NCBI GenBank assembly: GCA_016714225.1
Contig: JADJNS010000048.1
Coordinates: forward strand, 62,001-126,000
Direction of reading: 5' to 3'
DNA length: 64,000 nt
Source: Archangiaceae bacterium
Lineage (GTDB): Bacteria > Myxococcota > Myxococcia > Myxococcales > Myxococcaceae
How positions within the stretch are numbered: the stretch's first letter is position 1; each line of letters opens with the position of its first letter. Of this stretch, positions 1 through 8,707 are shown piece by piece. Under the pieces are notes generated by a model that saw only the letters and a list, made by a program, of their open reading frames with translations, was not told the origin of the DNA and ran no database searches. A program made the translations under genes and the position numbers.

Positions 1-2910
1 GCAGACGCCGAGTGCTCGAGCGGCAACTACTGCAACGCCGGGGTGTGCCAGCCGCAGCAGGGGGTCTCGACCTCGTGCAGCCGCGACGGCGAGTGCGGCA
101 CCGGCCAGTGCGTCGACGGGGTGTGCTGCAACAGCGCCTGCAACGGTCAGTGTGAGGCCTGCGACGAGACCGGTCACGTGGGAGAGTGCGTGGCGGTGAG
201 CGGCGCTCCGCACCGCGCTCGCGCGGCCTGCGACAGCGACGGCTCGTCGTGCGGCGGCAGCTGTGACGGCAACGCCCGCACCGCGTGCAGCTACCCCGAC
301 GTGAGCGTGAGCTGCCGGGGGGCCTCGTGCGCCTCGGGCACCGCCACGCTGGCGGCGAGCTGCGATGCGCAGGGCCACTGCCCCGCGGTGCAGACGCAGT
401 CGTGCGGCACCTTCGTGTGCGGCGCGAGCGCGTGCCTGGGCAACTGCAGCGCCGACACCGACTGCGCGAGCGGCAACTGGTGCTCGGGCGGCGTGTGCAC
501 GCCCAAGGCCGTGGCGGGCGCTTCGTGCGGCGGCGACAACCAGTGCGGCAGCGGCTTCTGCACCGACGGGGTGTGCTGCAACGTGGCGTGCGGCGGTCAG
601 TGCGAGGCGTGTGACGTGAGCGGCCGCGCCGGTGAGTGCGTGGCGGTGAGCGGCGCGCCCCACTCGGGCCGGCCCGGCTGCGCCACCGATGGCAGCGCGT
701 GCGGCGGCTCGTGCGACGGCCTGGCCCGTGCGGCCTGCAGCTTCCCCACCGCGTCGACCCAGTGCCGTGCGCCGGGCTGCGCGACGGGCACCGCGACGCT
801 GGCGGCGGCCTGCGACGGCCACGGCGCGTGCCCGGCCGAGCAGACGCAAGACTGCGGTCAGTTCGTGTGCGGCGCCACCGCGTGCCGCGGCGACTGCCTC
901 GCCGACGCCGACTGCGCGAGCGGCAACTACTGCTCGGCCGGGGTGTGCGTCACCCAGAAGAGCGCGGGCGTGAGCTGCTCGGGCGCGAACCAGTGCGGCA
1001 CCGGTGAGTGCGTCGACGGCGTGTGCTGCAACGTGGCGTGCGGCGGTCAGTGCCAGGCGTGCGACGTCATCGGCCACGTGGGCACCTGCACCGCGGTGAG
1101 CGGCGCTCCCCACGGCGACCGGGTGGCCTGTGACAGCGACGGCACCTCGTGCGGCGGCAGCTGCGACGGCAGCGACGTGTCGGCGTGCAGCTACCCGGCG
1201 AGCGAGTGCCGGGCGGCGGCGTGCGCGGCGGGCACCGGTACGCTGGCGGCGACGTGCGACCACGGGCACTGCCCCGCGGTGCAGCAGCAGTCGTGCGGCC
1301 AGTTCGCCTGCGGCGCGAACGCGTGCAAGGGCGACTGCAGCGCTGACGCGCAGTGCGCGAGCGGCAACTGGTGCTCGGCGGGCGTGTGCAAGCCGAAGTC
1401 GGCGCCGGGCGCTTCGTGCGGCGGCGACAACCAGTGCGGCAGCGGCTTCTGCACCGACGGGGTGTGCTGCAACGTGGCCTGCGACGGCCAGTGTGAGGCG
1501 TGCGACGTGAGCGGCAGCGTGGGCACCTGCGCCCCCGCCGTCGGCGCTCCGCACGGGGGCCGCGACGCGTGCGCCAGCGACGACTCGCGGTGCGGTGGCG
1601 CGTGCGACGGCAGCCGCCGCAGCGCGTGCACCTACCCCGGCACCGGCACCTCGTGCGTGACGGCTTCTTGCGCGAGCGGCGTCGAGACCCACGGCAGCAG
1701 CTGCAACGGCTCGGGCGCGTGCGTGGCGCCGCAGACGGCGCTGTGCGGCAACTACGCCTGCGGTGAGAGCGCGTGCCGCAGCGGCTGCGCGAGCGACGCC
1801 GAGTGCGGCACCGACGGCGTGTGCATCGCCGGCGCGTGCGAGGCGAAGGCCGACCACACCCTGTGGTCGGTGCAGGGCGGCGCGGGCCTGGGCCTGGGCT
1901 GCAACGCGGCGGGCAACGGCACCGGCTTGATGGCGCTGCTGGTGCTGGCGGTGGCGCTGCGGCTGGCGCGGCGGCGCGCGGGGCAGGCGCTGGCGGTGGT
2001 GGCGGCGGGCGCGGTGGGCTTGAGCGCGGGCGAGGCCCGGGCGCAGGGAGAGGTGAGCCGCAGCTTCCTGCTCGAGCGGTTCGCGCCGCAGGCGGGCAAC
2101 GGCGACGTGCTGGGCGTGCAGTCGGCGACCATCTCGCAGCACCAGCGGCCCCAGGCGCAGCTGTGGTTCAGCTACGCCGACGTGCCGCTGAGGGTGTTCG
2201 CCACCGACGACCACGGCGTGCAGCGCAGCCTGGCGGCGAACCAGGAGACGCTGACCCTGGCCGCCTCGATGGGCCTGTTCGACCGGCTCGAGCTGGGCAT
2301 CGCGCTGCCGGTGACGTTCACCCAGAGCACCGAGGCGTCGGTGGTCGACCCGGCGCTGGGCACGGGCGGCTCGAACGCGTCGCTGGCCGACCTGCGGGTT
2401 CAGGCGAAGGTTCGGCTGGTGACCGCGGGCGGGTTCGCGTTCGCGGTGTCGCTGCCGGTGACGCTGCCGACCGGCGACGGGGCGTACTCGGGGTATGGGA
2501 GCGTCACGGCTTCTCCGTCGGCCATCGGGCAGTTCAGCGGCCCGCGGCGCTCGGCGGTGATGCTCAACGCGGGCGTGGCGGTGCGGTCGGAGCACCAGCT
2601 GCTGAACCTCACGGTCGGCAGCGCTTTCACGTACGCGTTCGCGGCGCGGGTCGACCTGCTGCCCCGGTATCGGGTCGCGGCGATGTTGAACGTCGGCGGT
2701 GAGGTCGGGTTCTCGAACCCGAAGGCCGCGCAGAGCCCTCTCGAGGCGGTCGTCGCGGTGCGCTGGCTGCCGGTGAAGAGCCTTGCGTTCACGATCGGCG
2801 CGGGGCCGGGGCTCTCTCCTGGCTACGGTACGCCGCGGTTTCGGGTGTTGGCGTCGCTGGGGTGGGTGCCGGGCGACGACGGCGAACCTGTTGCGCCGAA
2901 GCCCGAGTGA
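1..2910 (+). CDS. Cys-rich repeat protein fused to an outer-membrane beta-barrel domain (5' partial)
   Basis: The reading frame is already open at base 1, so the start lies upstream; the first possible internal start (GTG, 43) falls inside a repeat. Up to about 1850 the protein is built of disintegrin-like Cys modules with the recurring signature DGVCCN..C.GQC.AC. A MYXO-CTERM-like tail follows: Gly-Cys near 1899, a hydrophobic helix and an Arg cluster (RLARRR). Instead of stopping, the frame runs into a second signal-peptide-like stretch ending ARAQ and then an OmpA-type barrel (SRSFLLERFAPQAGNGDVLG, many alternating beta strands) to the TGA at 2910. The barrel lacks an OmpA peptidoglycan-binding domain. 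A natural two-product fusion and a lost stop codon are both possible. The fold assignment is from motif recognition. Confidence 0.8.
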   Translation, partial: ADAECSSGNYCNAGVCQPQQGVSTSCSRDGECGTGQCVDGVCCNSACNGQCEACDETGHVGECVAVSGAPHRARAACDSDGSSCGGSCDGNARTACSYPDVSVSCRGASCASGTATLAASCDAQGHCPAVQTQSCGTFVCGASACLGNCSADTDCASGNWCSGGVCTPKAVAGASCGGDNQCGSGFCTDGVCCNVACGGQCEACDVSGRAGECVAVSGAPHSGRPGCATDGSACGGSCDGLARAACSFPTASTQCRAPGCATGTATLAAACDGHGACPAEQTQDCGQFVCGATACRGDCLADADCASGNYCSAGVCVTQKSAGVSCSGANQCGTGECVDGVCCNVACGGQCQACDVIGHVGTCTAVSGAPHGDRVACDSDGTSCGGSCDGSDVSACSYPASECRAAACAAGTGTLAATCDHGHCPAVQQQSCGQFACGANACKGDCSADAQCASGNWCSAGVCKPKSAPGASCGGDNQCGSGFCTDGVCCNVACDGQCEACDVSGSVGTCAPAVGAPHGGRDACASDDSRCGGACDGSRRSACTYPGTGTSCVTASCASGVETHGSSCNGSGACVAPQTALCGNYACGESACRSGCASDAECGTDGVCIAGACEAKADHTLWSVQGGAGLGLGCNAAGNGTGLMALLVLAVALRLARRRAGQALAVVAAGAVGLSAGEARAQGEVSRSFLLERFAPQAGNGDVLGVQSATISQHQRPQAQLWFSYADVPLRVFATDDHGVQRSLAANQETLTLAASMGLFDRLELGIALPVTFTQSTEASVVDPALGTGGSNASLADLRVQAKVRLVTAGGFAFAVSLPVTLPTGDGAYSGYGSVTASPSAIGQFSGPRRSAVMLNAGVAVRSEHQLLNLTVGSAFTYAFAARVDLLPRYRVAAMLNVGGEVGFSNPKAAQSPLEAVVAVRWLPVKSLAFTIGAGPGLSPGYGTPRFRVLASLGWVPGDDGEPVAPKPE
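121..1850 (+). repeat. Four tandem Cys-rich modules of about 450 bp
   Basis: The sequence GTGTGCTGCAAC recurs at 121, 571, 1021 and 1462, giving periods of 450, 450 and 441 bp. Each unit encodes about 150 residues with the same order of sub-motifs (DGVCCN, GQC.AC, SGAPH, CGG.CDG, CASG). The units are near-identical in places, as expected from recent internal duplication and gene conversion. Confidence 0.85.
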
Positions 2911-2960
2911 GCGCTCGGGCTGCGGGCTGCGGGCTTCGAACGACCGGTTTCCGGGTCGTC

Positions 2961-3102
<142 letters not shown>

Positions 3103-3182
3103 AAGCGCGTTGGTTCGAGCCCGAAGCCCCAGCCCGTATCCCATCTGTCGAGCGCGGCGGCGAGGCAACACGGGGCCCAGCC

Positions 3183-4079
3183 TCACCCACCGGTCACGTA
3201 CCGAATCGCATCAGCGATGGGGTTGGGAACTTCCTCCTGCAAGAAGTGCCCGGCGTTGGTGGACGTCACCTTCGCATGCGGCAGCAATCGCTCGACCCGG
3301 CTGCGCAGGCGGCCGAGCACGGGGTCGCGCTCTCCCCAGACGATGGCCGCGGGGCCCTTGAACGCCTGCACGAACGCCTCGATGCGCCGCATCGGGCCGA
3401 CGGTCGGGTGCTCGAGGCTGTCGGGCACCATGCGCGCGAGCGCGAGCGGCGCGGTGCGGTCTTCGCGGTGACGCAGCGGGTAGCGGTACGCGCGCGCCAC
3501 GTCGCCGCTGATGCTGTGCCGGTCGCCCTGGGTGAAGGCCAGCACCGACTGGGGGAACTGCGCGTAGCGAAACGCGAGCTCGGCCAGCACCGGCACGCGC
3601 GAGAAGCGGTGAAACGCGGTGGGCCGAAACCCCGGCTTGGGCGGCCCGAGCGCCGTGTTGAGCACCACCAGCCCGTCGAGCTTGACCCTGCCCTCGCTCG
3701 CGATGATGCCGGCCAGGCCGATGGGCCCGCCCCAGTCTTGCCCCACGAAGCTCAGGCGCTTTAGGCCCAGCTGGCGAAGCAGCCCTTCGAGCTGCGCGGC
3801 GTGAAAGTCGAGCGTGTGCACCTCGGCCGGCGGCTTGTCCGAGAGCCCCAGGCCCACCAGGTCGGGCATCACCAGCCGCAGCTTCGCCTGGCCGAGCGCC
3901 ACTGCGACCTTGCGCCACAGAAAGCTCCAGGTGGGGTTGCCGTGCAGCAGCAGCACCACCGGCGCGCCTTCGGGGCCCTGCTCCATCACGTGCATGGCGT
4001 GCCCGTTCACCTGCAGCAGGTACCGCCGGAACGGGAGCATGCGGTCGAGCCAGTCGGGCAGCGGGAGAGCGGGCGCCAT
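3183..4079 (-). CDS. Alpha/beta hydrolase, haloalkane dehalogenase-like
   Basis: This 298-residue alpha/beta hydrolase has the hallmarks of haloalkane dehalogenases: the oxyanion segment HGNPTW (residues 46-51), the nucleophile elbow GQDWGG with Asp115 followed by the halide-binding-type Trp116, an acid in WGERDP, and the base in NAGHFLQEE. An Asp nucleophile with an adjacent Trp favours C-halogen hydrolysis over an ordinary serine esterase; the true substrate is not known. I start at the ATG at 4079; a TTG lies one codon upstream (4082). There is no signal peptide, so it should be cytoplasmic. It follows the thioesterase gene by about 20 bp, probably in one operon. Confidence 0.8.
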   Translation of the reverse strand: MAPALPLPDWLDRMLPFRRYLLQVNGHAMHVMEQGPEGAPVVLLLHGNPTWSFLWRKVAVALGQAKLRLVMPDLVGLGLSDKPPAEVHTLDFHAAQLEGLLRQLGLKRLSFVGQDWGGPIGLAGIIASEGRVKLDGLVVLNTALGPPKPGFRPTAFHRFSRVPVLAELAFRYAQFPQSVLAFTQGDRHSISGDVARAYRYPLRHREDRTAPLALARMVPDSLEHPTVGPMRRIEAFVQAFKGPAAIVWGERDPVLGRLRSRVERLLPHAKVTSTNAGHFLQEEVPNPIADAIRYVTGG

Positions 4080-4100
4080 CAAAGGTCGCGCTGGTGTACG

Positions 4101-4829
4101 TCATCGCAGCGCCGCGCGCACCGCGGCGCTCACCTCGGCCCGGTGCGAATCGAGAAAGAAGTGCCCGCCGTCGAAGAGGCGCGACTCGAAGGGCCCCTCA
4201 CCGTAGCCACGCCACTCTCGCAGCAGCGGCTCCGGCAGCTCGGGGTCGTCGCGCCCACCCCAGACCGCGAGCGGAGCCGTGGGCCTTTGGCCCTCTCGAA
4301 ACGTGTAGGAATCGGCCAGGGCGAAGTCGGCGCGCAGCACCGGCAGCAGCACCCCCATCAGCTCGTCGTGCGCCAGCACCTCGGGCGGAGTTCCGCCCCA
4401 GGCCTTCAGCCGCGCCTTGAGCGCCTCGTCGCTCAGCAGGTGCAGGGGCCCGTCGAGCACCCGCCGCCCCGGAGGCCGCGCGCCGGCGACCACCAGCCGC
4501 GCCGGCTCGGCCGCCCCGGCACGCCGCAGCGCGCGGGTCACCTCGTAGGCCAGCGCCCCGCCGAGGCTGTGGCCGAAGAAGCCGTCCCACGGGCCCACCG
4601 CGGCGGCCTCGCCGGCGACCTGCTCGACCACCGCGTCGAAGTCGCGCTGGGGCGCCTCACCGAAGCGCCGGTCTCGCCCCGGCAGGCACACCGCCCACAC
4701 GTCTACCTCGTCGCCCAGCGCCGCCACCCAGGGGCGGAACACCGACGGCCCTCCGCCCGCGTACGCGAAGCACAGCAGCCGGTGGCGGCCGGGGTGACTG
4801 GGCGCGAGTGGCGCAATCCACGTTCCCAT
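4101..4829 (-). CDS. Type II thioesterase (GrsT/TEII family)
   Basis: A 242-residue soluble alpha/beta hydrolase of the type II thioesterase family, which clears stalled or misprimed acyl groups from NRPS/PKS carrier proteins. Visible motifs are FAYAGGGPSVFRPW near the N terminus, GHSLGG with Ser88, Asp in GGRDDPE and His in GGHFF. The start is ATG at 4829. No NRPS or PKS gene lies in the window, so it is an orphan here and may act in trans on a cluster elsewhere. The next gene downstream is the dehalogenase-like hydrolase. Confidence 0.82.
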   Translation of the reverse strand: MGTWIAPLAPSHPGRHRLLCFAYAGGGPSVFRPWVAALGDEVDVWAVCLPGRDRRFGEAPQRDFDAVVEQVAGEAAAVGPWDGFFGHSLGGALAYEVTRALRRAGAAEPARLVVAGARPPGRRVLDGPLHLLSDEALKARLKAWGGTPPEVLAHDELMGVLLPVLRADFALADSYTFREGQRPTAPLAVWGGRDDPELPEPLLREWRGYGEGPFESRLFDGGHFFLDSHRAEVSAAVRAALR

Positions 4830-4884
4830 CGCCGACGCAGATGTACCGCACTTCGCGCGCCCCTCGCGCTACGGTACCGGCCCC

Positions 4885-5481
4885 ATGAACGAGATGTTGC
4901 TGTCTGGAGAAAAGCTGTTGGCCACTCGCCCTGCCAACTTGACGTTCGGCTTCGACCCCGAAGCCAAGCTTCCCGACGGCAGCTCGGCGAACAAGGCCGG
5001 CAGCGCCATCGAGCTGTTGGTTCGCGTCGCCCCGCAGCTGGTCAAACCGCGGTCGATCGGCGGCAAGGTGCACATCACCAGCTTCCGCATCTACTTCGCG
5101 TCGCACCGCCTCAACACCACCCACGGCACCTGCAGCATCTTCTTCCCCAACATCGTCTTCGAAGAGCCGGTCACCGGCGTGTTCGCGGGCCAGTGGGTGG
5201 TGAAGACCGCCACGGTGACCCACCGCTTCGCAGTGCGCGACGCGAAAGAGCTGAGCCAGCTGGTGCGCCACACCCGCGAGAACGCGCTCGACGTCGAGGC
5301 GCTGAAGACCGCGGTGAACGGCGACCTCGAGAAGGCGAGCAGCGGCATCACTCCGCTGTGGCCGGCCAGCAAGCCCACCGCCGCCCAGCTCAAGGGCCTC
5401 GAAGAGACGCTCACCGCGAAGAAGGCCGGCCCGATTCAGGTGGTCGGGCTGATGAACGCGCTCGAGCTGCTCAGCCGGTAG
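4885..5481 (+). CDS. GRAM/PH-like domain protein
   Basis: A 198-residue soluble protein without signal peptide. It begins MNEMLLSGEKLLATRPANLT and has a central beta-rich segment (KVHITSFRIYFASHR, then SIFFPNIVFEEP) that looks like the PH fold of GRAM domains, followed by a helical C-terminal part. GRAM-type proteins bind lipids or proteins at membranes; that role is only inferred here. Its 3' end overlaps the convergent methyltransferase gene by 11 bp (5471-5481). Confidence 0.6.
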   Translation: MNEMLLSGEKLLATRPANLTFGFDPEAKLPDGSSANKAGSAIELLVRVAPQLVKPRSIGGKVHITSFRIYFASHRLNTTHGTCSIFFPNIVFEEPVTGVFAGQWVVKTATVTHRFAVRDAKELSQLVRHTRENALDVEALKTAVNGDLEKASSGITPLWPASKPTAAQLKGLEETLTAKKAGPIQVVGLMNALELLSR

Positions 5482-6292
5482 CCAGCAGCCGCACCCGCTC
5501 TTCGCGCACCGCCGGCACGCGCTTGCACAGCACGCAGAGCATTCGCCAGGCGCGCTCGTCGTCGAGCTTCACCCGCCGGTCGTGCGCGCCGTACACCGCC
5601 TCCAAGGTGAGCTCGCCGCTGCGCTCGGCGGCGGCGCGCACCTCTTCGACGGTGAAGAAGCGCTGCACCGACGTCACCTCGGTGCGCTTCTCGCGCCCGC
5701 GGCGAGGCTGAAACGCCAGCACCGCGCGCGTCGCCGCGTGCCGGTAGCCCGCCGCCGCAGGGTGCCGCACCTCGCTCCACTCGACGCGCAGCCGCCCCTC
5801 GGGTGAAGCGACCTCCCACTGCGTCTGCGCCTCGAGCTCGGCCGGGTACGGCAGCTCGAGCACGTACACGCCCTCGGGCACCAGCACGGCGGCGACCGCG
5901 GCGAGGTGGCGATCGACCGCGGCGTCGTCGAGCAGGTAGGTCGCCGAGCAGCCCATCGACGCGGCGAGGTCGAACTTCCGGTCGAGCTTGAACGACTCCA
6001 TGTTCGCCACCAGGTACGGCAGCTTCACCTGGCGCTCACGCGCCAGCCGCAGGCCGTAGCGCTTCATCGGCCGCGAGTGGTCGAGCGCCACGCTGGGGGT
6101 ACCGTGCGCAATCATCTCGAGCGCGTGGTGCGCGGGGCCCGCGGCCAGCTCGAGAAAGCGCTCGGGCGCGGCGCCGTGGCGAAACGTCTTGCAGACGTCG
6201 CGCAGAAACGCGGCCTCTTGCGCATAGTCGCGGTAGCTGAACGCGAGGTCGTACAACTCGGCGTCCTGGTAGAAACGTTCGTGTCCGAGCAT
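5471..6292 (-). CDS. Class I SAM-dependent methyltransferase
   Basis: A 273-residue methyltransferase. Motif I is seen as FLELAAGPAHHALEM (about residues 46-60), followed by an acidic strand-2 region (VALDHS) and a motif-III-like region (KFDLAASMGCSATYLL). The start is the ATG at 6292 (MLGHERFYQDAELYDLAF), a typical beginning for small-molecule methyltransferases; the frame stays open upstream but without protein-like composition. The substrate cannot be told. The 3' end overlaps the GRAM-like gene by 11 bp. Confidence 0.75.
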   Translation of the reverse strand: MLGHERFYQDAELYDLAFSYRDYAQEAAFLRDVCKTFRHGAAPERFLELAAGPAHHALEMIAHGTPSVALDHSRPMKRYGLRLARERQVKLPYLVANMESFKLDRKFDLAASMGCSATYLLDDAAVDRHLAAVAAVLVPEGVYVLELPYPAELEAQTQWEVASPEGRLRVEWSEVRHPAAAGYRHAATRAVLAFQPRRGREKRTEVTSVQRFFTVEEVRAAAERSGELTLEAVYGAHDRRVKLDDERAWRMLCVLCKRVPAVREERVRLLATG

Positions 6293-6632
6293 CGGGGGGC
6301 CTCGAAGTGGGGGCGGCTTCACCCGATAGACGGAGCAACGCCGGGTTGTCGCAAGCGCGCGACGCAGGCGCCCCTGGGCCACCGCGGTTTCCCGCTTCGG
6401 GACACTGCCGCGAGACAGCATCGGTCAACTGGCCCGCGACCCAAGGCGTGGCGTGCGCCTTGTCTTCTCGACCTGCGCTCGCCGTGCGCCTGCAGTCACG
6501 CCGGCGAGACGCGGTGCGCGAAAATGCGCGGTCGATTGTGCGCACTTCGTCACGCGGCTGAGCGCTCGCGCGCTCAAGTCGCTGCACCGGCTGAGGCGCC
6601 GCGCTGGCGCATCGGTTGCTCGACGCGCGCGC
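6293..6632. other. Divergent intergenic region
   Basis: A 340-bp stretch between the divergently transcribed methyltransferase and kelch lipoprotein genes. I see no coding sequence, repeat or RNA gene. The only recognisable element is a -24/-12-like sequence at 6605-6620. Confidence 0.6.
6605..6620 (+). promoter_or_regulatory. Candidate sigma-54 promoter
   Basis: TGGCGCATCGGTTGCT matches the -24/-12 consensus (TGGCAC, N5, TTGCW) with GG and GC exactly 10 nt apart. The start point would be about 6631, giving a nearly leaderless message for the ATG at 6633, which weakens the case. Confidence 0.4.
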
Positions 6633-7772
6633 ATGAAAACGACCTTCGCCGTCATGTCGACGTTGCTGATTGGCTGCGCCGCGCCGCCCTCGCTCGAGCC
6701 CACCGACGCCGGCCAGATGACCGATGCTGGCCCGATGGCCGACCCGCCCGACGCCGGGTCGCCGTGCGACGGCGTGCAAGATTGCCGCATTCGCTGGCAG
6801 AGCGCGCCCGACTTCCCCACCGTGGTCGACCACCACAGCACCTTCGTCGCCACCAGCGACGCGGGCGTCTTCCTCTACGTCGCGGGGGGCGTGCGCAGCC
6901 CGGGTGACTTTCTCTACGACCAGGTGCGGCGGGCGGCCATCTCGGCCGACGGCTCGCTGGGCGCGTGGGTCGACTGCACCCGGCTGCCGCAGCCCACCGG
7001 CTTTCACGGCTTCGCGCAGCGCGGCCGCCACGTGTACCTGCTCGGCGGCGTGAGCCGAAACGCCGGCGGCGGCGCGGTGGCCGGCGACTTCTCGTTCACC
7101 GGCACGGTGCAGGACGACGGCGACATTCACTGGGTGCAGAACCCCTACGGCATGCACCTCGTCGCGCTGCACGGCACCGGCGCCATCGTCGGCGACACGC
7201 TGTACCTGGCCGGCGGCATCGGCGCGACGCGCGTGGCGCAGTCGGCGGTGGTGCAGGCCACCCTGGGGGCCGACGGCCTGCCGGGAAACTTCACCAGCGC
7301 CCCTGCCCTGCCGCTGCAGCGCACCCACCACGTGGCGGTCGTGCACGGCGGCCACGTGTACCTCGCCGGCGGCATGGACACCGGCAACCAGCCCATCGCC
7401 GACCTGCTGCGCTCGGAGCACGCCTCGGACGGCACCCTCACCGGGTGGACGGTGGTGGGCACGCTCGAGACTCCGCCGTGGACGGCGTCGGCCGTCGACT
7501 ACCGCGACCACCTCTTCCTCATCGGAGGAGGCGAGGGCGGCCCCGGCATGGAGCAGTACGTGAACCGGGTGCGCCGCGCGCGCTTCGAGCCGGGCGCCAC
7601 CCTCTCGGCCTTCGTCGACGTCGACACCCTGCCGGCGTCGCACGCCCACGTGCACCAGACCCCCGAGTGGAACGGCCACGTCTACTCGGTCGGCGGTCGC
7701 GCGCAGGAGCAGCTCGCCACCTCGGCCCAGGTGTTCATCGGCACCCTCGGCGGCGCCGACGCGGGCCAGTGA
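6633..7772 (+). CDS. Kelch-type beta-propeller lipoprotein
   Basis: A 379-residue predicted outer-surface lipoprotein. The start is ATG at 6633, giving MKTTFAVMSTLLIGC with the lipobox Cys at residue 15, then a short Asp/Ala/Gly-rich linker. The body contains at least five kelch-like blades ending in a Gly pair (YVAGGV, YLLGGV, YLAGGI, YLAGGM, FLIGGG, YSVGGR), so a beta-propeller is likely. Such propellers usually bind proteins or glycans; no catalytic residues are evident. No obvious Shine-Dalgarno precedes the start. Confidence 0.75.
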   Translation: MKTTFAVMSTLLIGCAAPPSLEPTDAGQMTDAGPMADPPDAGSPCDGVQDCRIRWQSAPDFPTVVDHHSTFVATSDAGVFLYVAGGVRSPGDFLYDQVRRAAISADGSLGAWVDCTRLPQPTGFHGFAQRGRHVYLLGGVSRNAGGGAVAGDFSFTGTVQDDGDIHWVQNPYGMHLVALHGTGAIVGDTLYLAGGIGATRVAQSAVVQATLGADGLPGNFTSAPALPLQRTHHVAVVHGGHVYLAGGMDTGNQPIADLLRSEHASDGTLTGWTVVGTLETPPWTASAVDYRDHLFLIGGGEGGPGMEQYVNRVRRARFEPGATLSAFVDVDTLPASHAHVHQTPEWNGHVYSVGGRAQEQLATSAQVFIGTLGGADAGQ

Positions 7773-7841
7773 AGCCGCGCCCGAGTGCCCTGAGCTTCGG
7801 CCGAGGGACCTCACGCCGAACCACGTACCCCCGCTGCAGCG

Positions 7842-8285
7842 CTACGTCGCAGAGGGGCTGCGCACCGCGCGGGCGCGCGCTTGCAGCTGGCGGTGCACCA
7901 ACATGCCGGCGGTCATCGCGACCACGAAGACGAGCGCGCTCGGCGAAGCGCCGCCCACCGCTACGAACGCGGGGCCCGGGCAGTAGCCGGCGAGGCCCCA
8001 GCCGGCGCCGAAGGTCGCCGCGCCGAGCAGCAGCTGACCGTCGATCGCCTTGGTCTGGCGCGGCTGAAACGAGGGCATGAACAAGGGCGCGCGCCGGCGC
8101 GCGATGAGCCTGAGCGCGGTCGCGTGCACCGAGATCGCGCCGACCATCACCAGAGCGAGGCTGGCATCCCAATCGCCGGTGAGGTCGAGAAAGCCCTGTA
8201 CCTTGGCCGGCTGGGCCATGCCGCTGACGACCAGGCCGACCGCGAAGAGGGCTCCGGCCGCGAGCGCCACGAGGTTCGATTTCAT
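7842..8285 (-). CDS. YeeE/YedE-type transporter, C-terminal half (DUF6691-like)
   Basis: A 147-residue membrane protein with about four helices and the signature GYCPGPAFVA, which carries the conserved Cys of the YeeE/YedE (TsuA-like) family that moves thiosulfate or related sulfur compounds. The start is ATG at 8285, overlapping the stop of the upstream partner by 4 bp (8282-8285), so the two are translationally coupled. The pair corresponds to the split PmpA/PmpB arrangement known in proteobacteria. The long open frame upstream of 8285 is a shadow of the partner gene. Confidence 0.82.
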   Translation of the reverse strand: MKSNLVALAAGALFAVGLVVSGMAQPAKVQGFLDLTGDWDASLALVMVGAISVHATALRLIARRRAPLFMPSFQPRQTKAIDGQLLLGAATFGAGWGLAGYCPGPAFVAVGGASPSALVFVVAMTAGMLVHRQLQARARAVRSPSAT

Positions 8286-8707
8286 GAGAGCGCCCTCAAC
8301 GCGAACACCGCGAGGGCGCCGGTGAGCATGAAGGTGACGGTCGCGGCGATGGAGCGGGCCTCGAGGCGGCTGTTGCCGCACACCCCGTGACCGCTGGTGC
8401 AGCCTCCACCCAGGCGGGTGCCGTAGCCGACCAGCAGGCCCGCCACTGCGATGAGCCCCAGCGGCGCAGTCGGCCCCGCGCCGAACGCCTGCGGGAAGAT
8501 GGCGCGCATCACCAGCCCGGCGCCGATCAGCCCCGCGAAGAACCAGACGCGAAAGGTGCGATCGCTCGAGGGGCGGAGCACGCCGGCCCACAGCCCCGAG
8601 ATGCCGGCCGCCCGCCCATGCGTCAGCAGCACCAGCGAGATGGCGAGACCTATCAACGCACCACCGAGCAACGAAGAGAGGGGAGTGAAGCCGTGCATAC
8701 CGGTCAT
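8282..8707 (-). CDS. YeeE/YedE-type transporter, N-terminal half
   Basis: A 141-residue integral membrane protein with the family signature GGGCTSGHGVCG. It forms the first half of a two-gene YeeE/YedE sulfur transporter with the 147-residue gene that overlaps it. Two starts are possible: ATG at 8707 (MTGMHGF) or ATG at 8698 (MHGF). The upstream ATG lies inside a 24-bp perfect palindrome, so I favour 8698 as the functional start with the palindrome just 5' of it. The substrate (thiosulfate, sulfide or polysulfide) is inferred from the family. Confidence 0.82.
   Translation of the reverse strand: MTGMHGFTPLSSLLGGALIGLAISLVLLTHGRAAGISGLWAGVLRPSSDRTFRVWFFAGLIGAGLVMRAIFPQAFGAGPTAPLGLIAVAGLLVGYGTRLGGGCTSGHGVCGNSRLEARSIAATVTFMLTGALAVFALRALS

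Noticed and set aside
3801..5711. Long plus-strand open frame over the hydrolase and thioesterase genes
   Set aside because: It is antisense to two well-supported minus-strand genes, rich in Arg/Pro/His, with no domain motif.
7773..7841. Third copy of the CACCCTGAGCGAAG dispersed repeat
   Set aside because: It shares only a short CCCTGAGC/GGCCGA stretch and none of the other blocks, so it is too little to call.
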